Shown in pieces: positions 1 through 12,913 of a stretch of 64,000 nucleotides of DNA. Each line of letters begins with the position of its first letter. The first letter of the stretch is position 1. Made by a program: the position numbers and the translations under genes. This stretch comes from Circinella minor (taxonomy: Eukaryota > Mucoromycota > Mucoromycetes > Mucorales > Lichtheimiaceae): NCBI GenBank assembly GCA_016758965.1, contig JAEPRB010000016.1:186001-250000 (forward strand). Reading direction: 5' to 3'. The notes beneath the pieces are model-generated. The model saw only the letters and a list, made by a program, of their open reading frames with translations, ran no database searches and had not been told where the DNA came from.

Positions 1-432
1 TGTTACACATCAACAGATGAATATATTATATTAAGAATATAAATAACAAGAATAGCTGAGATGTACATTTTTTTCTTTCAGATTGACTACGCAAAATTCT
101 AACTATTATCGTAAGATCAGCCTTTTTTTCTTCTTCTTTTTTTTCTTTTTTTTTAGTAAAGAGCATGTCTGTTTAATATCTATTTTTCTGTTAGCAATAG
201 CTATTTCTTGAACATTACCAAGAAACTATATGGCATAAACGTTACAGTCAGCTTTGTATTACTGAACAGTTTGTTTTAGAGTTTAGTATTGTCGTACCAA
301 GAATCCTTTGTGTTGCATTGAATACCACGCTAAAAACCATATTTTCTGCAATTGATTTTTGGTTTTTCTTTTGAAAAAATAAATAAATATTTTTTTATAT
401 TTTCTTTTCTCTTTTACATTTACATAATTAAA
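1..432. promoter_or_regulatory. 5' flank of Kelch gene A
   Basis: Non-coding AT-rich sequence upstream of the first Kelch gene. It is visibly related to about 6360-6762 upstream of the second copy: both share an AATATTATATTAAGAA stretch, the GTTACAGTCAGCTTTGTATT block and TACCACGCTAAAAA. The duplication therefore includes the promoter region. No specific promoter element could be assigned. Confidence 0.5.
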
Positions 433-3295
433 ATGATTTGCTATTATAGACCTTCTTTTCAAACAATACTTTTATCAATATTGCTACTACTCTCGGTCGC
501 AATAATGAATGTTCAGTCAATTTGGTTAAGTCCCCGAACTTATACAGGTAAAATAATTATCTAGATTATTATTATCATCATCATCATATGTAAAAATCTT
601 ATACGTAACAACACAATATATTATTTCACTAGAACTTTTCTTTTTATTTATCTTTATGATTGTTTAATGTTATTAAAAATTGTATAATAGAGTGTGCTTA
701 TATGTGGCCGGAAGCAACAATTTATTGTTATGGAGGAGATATACAACCTATAAATACATCATGTGATAATGAAAATAAAGACAGCAAGAACGACAAAACA
801 CCCCCTGACAGTGGTGGTAGCAACGATACACAGGAAGACGATGGTTGTGGAGAAAACGGCACTAAGATATTCTACTCTCTTAATTTAACGCAGTCCAAGC
901 CTTTAAATGAGTTGCAAAATTCATGGAAGTTAGTAAGTGACGGCGCAGGTGCTGGTCCAAACAAACATTTCACCTTGTCAGCAATTACAGGAAACAACCA
1001 AACTAAACTTGTAAGTTCTATAGAAGGGATGACTAAAGCACTTTTTTGAAAGGCACATATATACTAATAAATGAAAATGAAAACGATTATACCAGATAAT
1101 GCATGGAGGCGTTGGTAATGAGACCCAATTACCACGATATGATACAGGAGTTTATGATATTGTCAATGGGACATGGGAGGAAGATGGAGATCGTTTCATG
1201 CCTACACAGTCGTAAGTAATTAAATGTTTAATTAGTAAATCCTTAGATAATATTAAATACACATAATTATTTTATTATAGATATGGTCATTCTGCAGCTG
1301 TTGATAACGATGGAAACGTTGCTTATTTTTATAGTGGAATTAGGTTTGTAATAATTTTATAGCATTACTAAATGTTTCTTTATGAGAATCTAATATTTTA
1401 GCTAAGCAATCTAATATATGTATATATGTACAATGATTACTAATTCTCGTATATAATTCAAACCAGAGATATAAAGACTACATACAGAAGTAGTCCGCGG
1501 CTGTTGCAAGAATTATATTCGTATAATACCTCTGTATGTATAAATTAACTCTATTTTTTTTTTCAAAAAAAAGAGAATGTCTTATATAACAAAAAACTAC
1601 ATTATTAAGGGAAGCAAAATGTAATGCTGATTTTTATTGAAATGTTTCTTTTTCTATTTCCTAATACATGATAGTATCAGATACCTCTTTGGAATGTTAC
1701 AATTCCAAGAGAGCCTAGTTATGTGTATACATATAAACGGGAGTTTCATAAGGCGGTATATGGAAACAATGATATAATATATCATATTGGTGGTTTATCC
1801 CCCAGTTCGGAGGGGGCTGAATTTTATGCAAAGTCCTTTGAAGACATAAATACGTACGCCGTACGAATGTATGAAGAAATTGTCACATATGATATAAAAA
1901 ATAATAATTGGAAATATAGAAAAACAAATAAAGACATCTATCCTACAGGAAGAATTTATCATTCAGCAACTTTACGTAAGAAAAGAAGATATACCTATTT
2001 TGTGTATTTTGTTTTTCTCTTTCAAATTGTAACACTTTTATTAATACATAATATATATATAGTTCCGAAGACAAATGAAATTGTATTATTTGGTGGTTTG
2101 AATCCAGGTATGCAGACATACAATAATAATATAATGTTAGTCATTAAGCACTAAATTTTGGCTTTTTTTGTACGTATTTTTTAATAAATCAGAAAATGGT
2201 GAAGCCGTAGAAGATTTTTTCTATATACTCGATACCGTAACCATGAGATGGGAATATAGAAGACTTGGTTATCAAGATCCAAACAATAAAGATTCTGCAA
2301 TTATTCATGGGCATTACGGCCACTCTGGTAATATATACATATTGATTTATAAATATCATTTTAGTAATTGCAATAATTACTCTTGTCGCAAATTATATTA
2401 TACGTTATTAGTAGTTCCGTTTTTTTACTCATACCAATTCCACTATCTCTATATGTAGCACTACTAGTATCGTCCTATTTATTTATTATGTTCGGGAATG
2501 ATCATAATCACCAAGCTACTAATAACACTTGGGTTCTTGATATAAGAACATGGGAGTGGGTTACATATATTGATGGAATAGAGCCAACACCGCCAGTGAA
2601 AGGTCCTGTCTATCTACCTCCAATTGATGATAATGATGGCTATGTTTCTCCTTTTGAAAAACAAGGAACAATCATAGGTGCTGTTGTAGGTTCAGTAATT
2701 GGGTTGGTATGTATTTCGCATAAAAACGTGGAAATATTATGCTCAATTTTTGAGATTGTTATCCACAATAATGAACTATTTCGTATTATATAAGGAATAT
2801 GACTTTTTTTTGTGTTATTTTAATTTCTCACCCAAAGCTCATCACAATCTTTCCAAACGTTTCATATAGATTATTTTTGTTGTAGTAGGTCTGGTATGTA
2901 TTAAACGAAAAAGAAGAAAGAACACAGCTCAACAAGACGATGGAACCATCAATACAACAGAAGTTGGGAATGAATCAACTTCTTTACAAAGAAATAGCTC
3001 AGATAGCACGGATAATAGTGATACTAATAACACAGTAGCACCTCCACCGTACACACTGCATGATGGAAATCATCCACTTCCTAAAATCGATGACCATAAT
3101 TATAGTCGTAGTAATCCACATCATGACCCACCAAGATCAAGAAACAATAATAATGGCTACCAGTTGGTAAGTATTATTAATATAAGCAAACATTGTTTTA
3201 TGAATAGACTATTCTAGCATGTATGTCAAACATAAATAATCTAATTAATAAACGTATATCATTCTTTTTTTTTTTTTTTGTAGCTCGACTTTTAA
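433..3295 (+). CDS. Kelch-repeat single-pass membrane protein, copy A (11 exons)
   Basis: Predicted surface protein of 563 aa. Exons read 433-547, 691-1010, 1096-1211, 1281-1343, 1467-1533, 1681-1975, 2063-2107, 2193-2327, 2468-2710, 2886-3166 and 3284-3295; phases agree throughout and the last exon encodes only LDF-stop. The N-terminus (MICYYRPSFQTILLSILLLL) is a signal peptide. Kelch-type blades follow, seen as YCYGGD, MHGGVG, AYFYSG, YHIGGL, VLFGGL and the WVLDIRTWEWV strand. A hydrophobic helix (IIGAVVGSVIGLVLGLVCI, about residues 455-472) ends in the stop-transfer KRKRRK. The cytosolic tail is Ser/Asn-rich with a PPPY motif near residue 520. Blade 4 has YSG where copy B has YGG. An upstream in-frame ATG is absent; the start is chosen because it opens the signal peptide. 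Ligand and pathway are unknown. Confidence 0.85.
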
Positions 3296-6200
3296 GAATT
3301 ATAATTATTAGAAAAAGGATTTTTCATTCTTCTGTACATTACTTAAACATTATCTACCTATTGCTTATTCACTTACTTTAATTTAGTTTCTCACCTTAAT
3401 AATACCTGATTACGTATAAATTTAAACTTACTGTGACATACAAATTATGTACTTATATATTTCTTGAATTAACTATATAAGTAATAATACTGTATGTATA
3501 ATAGTTTCACTCAGCATACTTGCTACTTAATTTGTGTATACTAAGTATCCATAGTAGATACCATCAGATTTCGGATTTACTGTACATTTATTTTGTCTAT
3601 CAAAAATTAATATTTACCAAATTGGATGAAATAGTTTTCCAATTTAATTCCTCGTTAAAAAAGACAAGCGTAGATTGTTGAAATCTAATATCAAAGAAAC
3701 AAAAGGGGTGTTATGTGCTTGATGTAGACAGCCATTGTTACACTAGAAGCAGATGATTTTGGAAATGTAAAGAAAAAAGTTTACGTACTAATTTTGCATA
3801 GCATACGTATCTATACTTTTTTTTATGTATTAATGGTAATTCTAGTATATATAAGAGCGTTACTATTATTTTGTGTTTTATCGTTCTAAAATAATTCTAT
3901 TGCACTTATAAAGTAAATACCGTATACACATTATTATTTATCTTTTTAATATCTTTATGCATAATACCTAGTATATTATTTTATCAAGGTCAGTATGATT
4001 ATGAACTTAGATTTTAATCTTTATCTTGCTTTTTTATATATAATGTTACATTGCAAATAATTATCAGTACATTACATATAGAGGAAGAAATACTTCACAT
4101 GACATATTTTTAAATAAATCCATATATGATACATTGCAACACGTCAAAGCACGAATTTATCAGAAGAATGTAATAAAACACATGCAATAGTAGGATCATG
4201 TCTTAATGGGAGGAGGTCAGTTTATATATAAATATAATAATATAAAAGAAATAAAAAGTTAAAGTTTGTAACAAAATTTACTGCTTATGTATTATTTTAC
4301 TTGTGTTCTTTATTAACTTTGGTGGAATAAGGGTCTATCGTTTCTTAAATTTAATTTTAAAATTACGTAATAAAAAAAAAGGAAAACGATATCATTATTA
4401 AAAATAAAGCTACGTACCTTATTTTTATCAAATTGTTTGTAATATTTGGTTGTTTTAATAAGAATACGTAGAAAATAAAAACAGACAAGGTAAAATCCTT
4501 TGGGATTTTGTAATATATTTTAATAATAATTTAGAATAAAGTTATTCTTTTTTAAAATAATATTTACAACGACGTATATAAATGTTTTCTATTCTATGAG
4601 CTATGGGGCTTGATTAATTGAATGATGCAGGTAATTGGTATTTGGGTCGTGTACTTGGGGTTAGTCATTAATGTTGAGAAGGTAACTATAGCAATTGTTC
4701 TGAAGTATAGAATTTCTACTGATGTTTGGTAGACCTTGCTTTTCAAATTGGCGCAGGTGGTGTTTTAACTGGGCGTTGTTGATTTTTCACAATAAATAAA
4801 ATTAAAAGTATGTCAAGCTGGAAAATGAGATATGCCAAATTAAAAATCACGATGCGTTAACCATTAGTCATTTATCGGGCTTAGCCATGCTACGTATGTA
4901 TTCTCTTTTATTCTTTAATTTAAATTGACAGGACGCAGAGCATCGTTATGTGATTTTACTCAGTTTTCTTTTTTAAAATTGAGTTCTGTTTACGTCTGTA
5001 TTTTTTTTTTAAATACGATTTCTTATTATTTCATCTGGGATAATGAGACAATGTTCTTATAATACAACATTGTTGTTGAGTTCCTGTTAGGATCGGCAGA
5101 TAAAGCACAATTATCCAAACAAATGTGATAAGATAATACGTATAAGCTAAAGCTAAACTATCAGTAATTAATTCGATTCTTATTTATATTATACAATAAT
5201 GTATAATACTATTCAATAATTATAAAAACATTTTATAGTAGATGATTCGCGGCTAAATTATTGTTCAATTTTGCGTCGTTTATAGTACTAATATACAAGG
5301 ATTTCTGCGAAGCTGGAAAATAATTCTGCAGAAAAAAAAAACAATAATTGATGTAATGTTCACCAATGAAATTTGAGGTAGATTGTATACTTTTCTCACA
5401 TGATTATATTTTATGCTGACACCACCATATTTATTTGATACTGCAATTTTTAATAAGAAAAAATTGAGTGGTTTTTTGTGGGTTTTACAATATGATCATT
5501 TTTTAAAAAAAATTGATTCTTGTTAGAAAACGAAATTATTTCTATGATATTATTACTATATACATTCTTTGTTGAATGAGGGATTATTTTTCAATACGTA
5601 CGTGTTATTTGATCAAAAGACTTACATCGGTGACGAACAGTATCAAGAAACTTTTGTATATGTGCTCGTTGAATTCAGCTACGTAGGTATGGCTTATAAT
5701 TTTTTATTTTTATTTTTTAAGAATGGAAGAAAAAGTCTAACCTTTTGTAAGCACGAAGAAGCTTTTATCACTTTATCCACTTAATTTTCCTCGTTGATAG
5801 ACCACTCCGAAGAAATCCAAGTAACGCGGGATTAAACTTTGTTTCGTTATGTGGCGAAGCACTTTTTTTTTCATACCCGCTAACTATTATGTGAAGGAAG
5901 ATGTATATTATATAAAATTGTATCCTGTAATAAAACGTCTGACAGGAAAGAAGAGAAAAAACAAAAAAAGAAATGGAATAATGAAATGCTTGCAACATCA
6001 CTTCGAATAATGTAAGGCTCTTCTTGGTTGTAACTTGTAGTATACACTACGTATTAAGGCTGAACTATCCAGCATTTTCCTTCATATAACTAATACCAGA
6101 CATCTATAGTACTACATAGACTTTGAAAATTCAATTTTTAGAGATGAACATAGCCACAAGTGTGTATAGAAGCAATTACATTCAACAACAATATATCATA

Positions 6201-6762
6201 TTTTATTTATACAAAAAAGACACTATTTTACCTTCTTACGTATCCATAATATCATAAACTATTGCAATTTATATATGTTCAATAGGATAGGTTTTGTTTT
6301 GGCGACGCTTCTAGATAGTACAGGTGTATTTACGCTGAGCCACGCGGAAATGGGTTGCGTGTGTCACATAGAAATAAATGAGAATATTATATTAAGAACA
6401 TTAATAACAAGAATATGACAGCTGGGATATATATACTTTCGTTCGGATCGACTTACTCAAAATTTTAAATATTATCGTAAGGAAAAGTTTCTTTTTAAAA
6501 AAAAAATTTTTTTATTATTTTTTATTAAAAAACATGTTTGTATAGTGTTTATTTTTTTTTTGTTACCAATAGCTTTTTATTGATCATTACCAAGAGACGT
6601 TATAGTCAGCTTTGTATTACTGAATAGTTTGCTTTAGAGTTTAGTATTGTTGTACCGACAACTCCTCGTGTTGCATAAAATACCACGCTAAAAATTATAT
6701 TTTCTGGAACTTTTCTTAAATTTATATATTCTCGCTTCTCTTTTACATTTTATAGAATTAAT
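3296..6762. other. Intergenic: shared 3' flank, unique spacer, shared 5' flank
   Basis: About 3296-4000 is homologous to 9614-10330 downstream of copy B (for example TACCAAATT..GATGAAATAGTTTTCCA and TTAGTATATT blocks). About 4000-6350 has no counterpart near copy B and shows no convincing coding region. About 6360-6762 repeats the 5' flank of copy A. Short ORFs here are AT-rich and lack recognisable protein signal. Confidence 0.5.
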
Positions 6763-9613
6763 ATGATTTGTTATAATAGACCTTCTTTTCAAACTATAAT
6801 TTTACCAGTATTGGTATTACTCTTGGTAGCAATAATGAATGTTCAGTCAACTTGGCTAAGTCCTCGAACTTATACAGGTAAAATAACCGTCTAGATTATT
6901 ATTATTCTTATTATCATATGTAAACATTTTATACGTAACAACAAAATATTATGATTTCACTAGAACTTTTCTTTTTATTTATCTTCATAATTGTTCAATG
7001 TTATTAAAAATCGTGTAATAGAGTGTGCTTATATGTGGCCGGAAGCAACAATTTATTGTTATGGAGGAGATATTCAGTCTATGAATACATCATGTGATAA
7101 TGAAAATAAAGAAAGCAAGAACAACGAAGCATTTCCTGGTAGTAGTGCTAGCAATGATACGCACGAGGACGTCGATGGTTGTGGAGAAAACCCGGCCATG
7201 ATATTTTACTCTCTTGATTTAACTCAATCCAAGCCTTTAAATGAGCTGCAAAACTCATGGAAGTTAGTGGGTGACGGCATAGGTGTTGATCCAAATAAAC
7301 ATTTCACCTTGTCAGCAATTACTGGAAACAATCAAACTAAACTTGTAAGTTCTATAGAAGGATGACTAAAACACTTTTTTAAAAGGCACATATATACTAA
7401 TAAATGAAAATGTAAACGATAATAAAAGATAATGTACGGGGGCATTGGTAATGAGACCCAACCAGCATATTATGCTGTAGGAGCTTATGATACTGCCAAT
7501 AAGACATGGGTGGAAGTCGAAAAATATCTGCTCGCTCCACGTTCGTAAGTAATTAAATGTTTAATTTATTAAGCACGCAAATACTAAATGCATATAATTA
7601 TTATGTTATAAGATATGGTCACTCCGCAGCTGTCGATAATGACGGAAAGATTGTTTATATTTATGGTGGAATCAGGTTTGTAACGATTTTATTGCACTAC
7701 TATATATTATTTTATAAAAACATAATATATTACTTATGTAATCTAATATAATATGTATACACAATAATTACGTACTATTTCTTGTGTGTAATTCAAACTA
7801 GTGATCGAACAGCCGGATATACAACATTACTATCTCTAAACGATAATTTATATTCATACAATTCCTCTGTATGTATAAATCAATTCACTTTTTTTAAAAA
7901 AAGAAAAAATTATATAAATGAAAACTACATTTTTTAGTGAAGTAAAATGCAATACTAATGATTTTTTTTTTGTTTACGAATATGTGTTAATATCAGACAT
8001 CAGCTTTTAATGTTTCATATAATAAAAAAGAAGCTGATGATGAATATATATATAAACGGGAGTTTCATAAGGCGGTATATGGAAACAATGATATAATATA
8101 CCATATTGGTGGTTTATCCCCCATCTCGGAGATGGCTGAATTCGCAGGTGCAGAGTACTTTGACGACATAACAACGCATGCCGTACAAATGTATGAAGAT
8201 ATTATTACATATAATATAAAAAAGGATAGTTGGAAATATATAAAAACAAATGAAGACATCTATCCTACAGGAAGAATTTATCATTCAGCAACTTTACGTA
8301 AGAAAAGAAGATATACTTAATTTGTGTATTTTTTTCTCTTTTAAATTGTAACACTTTTATTCATACATAATATATATATATATATATATATATAGTTCCG
8401 GAGACAAATGAAATTGTATTATTTGGTGGTTTGAATCCAGGTATGTAGATGAACAATAATAATATAATGTTAGTCATTAAGCACTAAATTTTGGCTTTTT
8501 TTGTATTTTTTAATAAATCAGAAAATGGTGAAGCCGTAGAAGATTTTTTCTATATACTCGATACCGTAACCATGAGATGGGAATATAGAAGACTTGGTTA
8601 TCAAGATCCAAACAATAAAGATTCTGCAATTATTCATGGGCATTACGGCCACTCTGGTAATATATACATATTGATTTATAAATATCATTTTAGTAATTGT
8701 TATGATTACTCTTGTCGCAAATTATATTATACGTACGTTATTAGTAGTTCCGTTTTTTTACTCATACCAATCTCACTATCTCTATATCTAGCACTACTAG
8801 TATCATCCTATTTATTTATTATGTTCGGGAATGATCATAATCACCAAGCTACTAATAACACTTGGGTTCTTAATACAAGAAAATGGGAGTGGGTTACATA
8901 TATTGATGGAATAGAGCCAACACCACCAGTGAAAGGTCCTGCTTATCCACCTCAGAATGATAATGGCAATGGCTCTCCTCTTGAAAAACCAGGAACTATT
9001 ATAGGTGCTGTTGTAGGTTCGGTAGCTGGGTTGGTATGTATCTCACGTAAATCATAGTTATATTATACTCATTTTTTGAAGTGGTTACCCACAGTAATGA
9101 GCTATTACATATTATATAAAATGGACCATTTTTGATGCTATTTTATTTCTCACCCAAAACTTGGCATACATCTTTACAAACATTTCATATAGGCTATTTT
9201 TGTTATAGTAGGTCTGGTATGGATTAAACAAAGAAGAAGAAGAAATGCAGCTCAACAAGATGATGAAGCCATCAAAACAACAGAAGTTGAGAATGCATCA
9301 AGTCCTTTACAAAGAAATAGTTCGAATAATGGTGATGCTAATATCACACCAGCACCTCCACAGTACTCACGACATGGTGAAAACGATTCACTTACTAAAA
9401 TTGATGACAATAAGAATGATAATAGTAATTCACACCATGGTCTATCAAGATCAAGAAACAATAACAATGGCTACCATATGGTAAATCTTATTAATATAAG
9501 CAAACATTTTCTTTATGAATAGAACTGCTATAACATGTAACCAACAGACATAACTAATCAAATTAATATACTGTATGTTTATCACTCTTCTTTTTTTGTA
9601 GATCGATTCTTAA
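6763..9613 (+). CDS. Kelch-repeat single-pass membrane protein, copy B
   Basis: Paralogue of copy A with the same signal peptide, intron positions, TM helix and tail. Exon 1 is about 6763-6877; the last exon is 9602-9613, encoding IDS-stop. Kelch blades include YCYGGD, YGGIG, VYIYGGIR, YHIGGL and VLFGGL. The hydrophobic helix (IIGAVVGSVAGLV then GLVWI) is followed by KQRRRR, and the tail has a PPQY motif where copy A has PPPY. No premature stop was seen on the spliced path. From about 8250 to 8890 exons and introns are almost identical to copy A, whereas the exon 5 region is clearly diverged, which suggests patchy gene conversion. Function as a receptor or adhesin is inferred from topology only. 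Confidence 0.83.
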
Positions 9614-11608
9614 AAATTCTTACGTACTTCTTAGAAAAAAAAGGGGTGTCTATTCCTTCTTTACATTTTTAACTATTTAAACATTATGTAACCTATTCCT
9701 TCTTCACTCTTATTTTAGCTTAGTTTTTCACCTTAATAAAAGCTTACGTATTATAAATTTTACGTAACTTAGTATTACATACAAATTTCTTTTGATATAT
9801 TTTGAATTATCCATATACGTACATGTTATAAAGTAGTATTGTTCTTTATATTAGATATTTATAGATACATACCAGCAGATTTTAGATTTACTGTATATAG
9901 TACATTTTTTTGGTCCACCAAAAATTAACATCTACCAAATTAGATACGTAAAATAGTTTTCCATCTTGTTTTCTGTACATTTTCCCGTCAAAAAAGACAA
10001 GGGTAGATAATTTAATTTTGATACCAAAAAAAAAAAAAGGAGTGTTATGTATTGATATAATCATCAATTATTGCACTACAAGCAATTATTTTGAAAATGA
10101 TAAAGAGAAGAATTGAAAGGAGGAAGTATACTATATGATTTTGAATAACGTACGTCGCATATCTATTTCTTTCTTTCTTTGATATGTGTGAACCGTTAGT
10201 CTATCAGTAAGAGCTAATATTCTGTGTTTATCGTTATAAAATAAATATACACATATTTAATCTTTTTACGTAACATCTTTTTGTAATGATGTTTAGTATA
10301 TTGTTTAATCAAGGTTGTTAGTAGGATTATGAACTTGAACTTTAATTTTTGTCGTAATTTTTTTATTATCTAATGTTACGTACCAAATAATTACCGGCAT
10401 AGCCGAAAAATACGTCATATGACTTACCTTTACACAGACTTATATAATGATACACTATAATGTCAAAGGAGAGATTTACGAGTATGCTAAAATCAAGAAT
10501 ATTCTATGGTTCGTAACAAAGTTTTCTTATGTATGTACTATTTTATTAGTATTTTTTATTATTTTGATCAATTTATCAAAATAAGTTACAATATACATAT
10601 ATAATATATTATCGTAAACAGTAACAATGGAATGTCTTTGAAAACATTTTCTGTCACTAGGGGAGGAGTTGTTGTTTTTCATTTAAGGACGAAAAGGATT
10701 GACCAATTTTAAGGATTTTTGGGATTTATTTCTACGTAGAAAAAAATAAAGGGTGTGGTGGTTTGTTCTTGACTAATATTAACCAATATATATATAAAGA
10801 TCCTACTATACGTAACACAATCTTTTTTTTTAAAGTTTTCATCTAGAATGTTTTATTTATATTACGTAAGCTTTTAGCATAAAACAACACGAGGTTCTGA
10901 TTTTTTTTTATGACAAGGACTGTTCTTCATTTAGCATAATTAATACTTTCTTGGTAATCCAAAAAAAAATGTTATATCTGATATTCTACAGTTTCTTCTT
11001 TTTTACGCGTTTATACATTAAAATTCAAACAATTGAAAAAATATAACATAATGTACGTTCTGTGACGAACTATGATAGGTATTTTGTTGGAAAAAAAAAA
11101 GTGTAAAAAATCTATAGAACATATATTAACATCAAGCTTAGGTATGAGTATCAAAGAAATAAAATTATAGAAAACAAAGGAGATGATAAATAACTAGTAT
11201 GATATAGTTTAAAATTATAGTGAAAATCTTTAATAAGAAATTTAAGATAGTACGTATATTAGTTATCGTTTATTATTCTAATCATTTAATAAAGTGTTTT
11301 TCTTCTAATGTGTGCTGCTATTAGATTATAAGGAAAAGTAAAACAACAATTAATGGACACTTTGTTTCACATCTATAATAAGGATATGTATATTTCGAAA
11401 GATGTATGAATTATATCTCTATTTATATACTCGATTCCTCAGTAAAGCAGTTTTTCTTGATATACACTTATATATATATATATATATATATATCATGATT
11501 CCATATCCTTTCCCCTCCCCCAAATATATTAAAACTAAAAATATAAATATAAATGGGAATAAATAAGGTAAACACTTTTCTTTTATAATAATATTAATGT
11601 GTGACATG
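9614..11608. other. Intergenic, first part duplicated
   Basis: The first roughly 700 bp match the 3' flank of copy A. The rest is AT-rich with homopolymers and several ACGTA-containing words. No coding region is supported. A (TA)n microsatellite lies at about 11471-11493, just downstream of the minus-strand gene's stop. Confidence 0.4.
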
Positions 11609-12913
11609 TCATGATGAGTTGATGTTACGTGATGAAGGTAATAATAAATCATTGATGGTGTTTGTTGTTGAAGATAAAGATGAATTAGATGTAGATGAAG
11701 GTGTTTGATGATGACATGTATGATCAATATTTGGAGGTAATACATATAATGGAGGGGCAGTGGGTGTATAAGCAGGTGGAGGAGCTTCGAGTACGGGTGG
11801 AGCAGATGGAGTATGTTCAAAACAATGTGGACAAGTAGTGGAAGAGGATGAGGTTGATTGTTGTTGTTCTTGATGATTATGATTATGAGCTGTAGTTGAA
11901 GATGATCCTCCGACATTAGGTGGACGCATGGGGTATAAACTTGGCATATCACCATAATCATCATTGACATTACTAGTATTGTTAGCAGCATCTAATTCTT
12001 TTGCAGTAGGTGCTGAAGGTGCAGGTGTCATTTGTGATCCCATAGGAATAACGCGTCGTTGTTGATTTGTTTCTATTACTGGATCTTCAGCAGGTGGCGC
12101 GGATGGTTGTAGTGATGGTGGATCATTATTTTGATATTCATTATCCGTACGTTGACGTGTTAACGATGGTTGTTGGTGCCTTATTGAGCTATTATTATTA
12201 CCCATATCATTATTATTGTCATTCCTAGTACTATTATAATCATTATCTTCATCATCAGTAATAGTGTAATGTCCATCATATACACTACTATTACTACTAT
12301 TGCTTCCCACAAGATGATCGTCTCTTTCTTTCGATAACTTTCGTTTTCGTATCCGCATTTTTGTAAATATAACAATACTTGCTACAAGAGCAATACCAAT
12401 CAAACCACCTACAAGTCCCAGAATCAAGGTTGTTCGATGTAATGCTTCTTGGTCATCTTGTAGCTGATCTTCAAATGTATCTCCATTTTGACCTTCAGGT
12501 GCCACAGTGGTTGTTACAGGAGTATTTAAAACTTGATTATCTGGATTAGGTGTACTGCCGCCCGCGGCAACTACAACCACTGTGGTGACATTAATAATGA
12601 CGGTTTCATCATTGTCATTAGTTGATGTTTGTTGTGCTGCAATGGTTTTTTTTCCTTCTGGTTCTTGATGTTCTTTTTCTTTTTGTGGTTCTTCAATGAT
12701 AGTTTCAGAGTTTGGGCGAGGTGTTATTATTTGATTATTATTTTGTTCATTTTTTTCCTGCCTTCGACTTAATCGAGTCGGTCGTATTATATTATATTGT
12801 AATGGTTTTGAAGGAGTTGGTGGTAATGGTGAATAAACGGCTGGTAATGATTTTGTACAGGATGTAAAAAGAACTGGTATTAGCATCGTTATAATGATGA
12901 ATCGTAATCGCAT
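11609..12913 (-). CDS. Single-pass membrane protein with P[ST]AP and PPxY tail
   Basis: A single-exon 434-aa ORF of unknown family. It begins with a signal peptide (MRLRFIIITMLIPVLFTSC). A Thr/Val/Asn-rich extracellular part of about 130 residues follows, with N-glycosylation-like sequons such as NVT. One TM helix (TTLILGLVGGLIGIALVASI) is followed by the basic stop-transfer MRIRKRK. The cytosolic half is low-complexity and proline-rich. It contains PSAP three times, PTAP once and PPAY once; such motifs recruit TSG101/Vps23 (P[ST]AP) and Nedd4/Rsp5 WW domains (PPxY) in known proteins. A CPHC pair is also present. The architecture resembles the two Kelch neighbours and fungal Mid2/Wsc-type sensors, but no homology to either is claimed. 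Confidence 0.75.
   Translation of the reverse strand: MRLRFIIITMLIPVLFTSCTKSLPAVYSPLPPTPSKPLQYNIIRPTRLSRRQEKNEQNNNQIITPRPNSETIIEEPQKEKEHQEPEGKKTIAAQQTSTNDNDETVIINVTTVVVVAAGGSTPNPDNQVLNTPVTTTVAPEGQNGDTFEDQLQDDQEALHRTTLILGLVGGLIGIALVASIVIFTKMRIRKRKLSKERDDHLVGSNSSNSSVYDGHYTITDDEDNDYNSTRNDNNNDMGNNNSSIRHQQPSLTRQRTDNEYQNNDPPSLQPSAPPAEDPVIETNQQRRVIPMGSQMTPAPSAPTAKELDAANNTSNVNDDYGDMPSLYPMRPPNVGGSSSTTAHNHNHQEQQQSTSSSSTTCPHCFEHTPSAPPVLEAPPPAYTPTAPPLYVLPPNIDHTCHHQTPSSTSNSSLSSTTNTINDLLLPSSRNINSS

Noticed and set aside
5569..6001. Overlapping short ORFs on both strands between the Kelch copies
   Set aside because: One lacks an ATG start, both are rich in Phe/Tyr/Lys from AT composition, and neither has a counterpart near the other Kelch copy.
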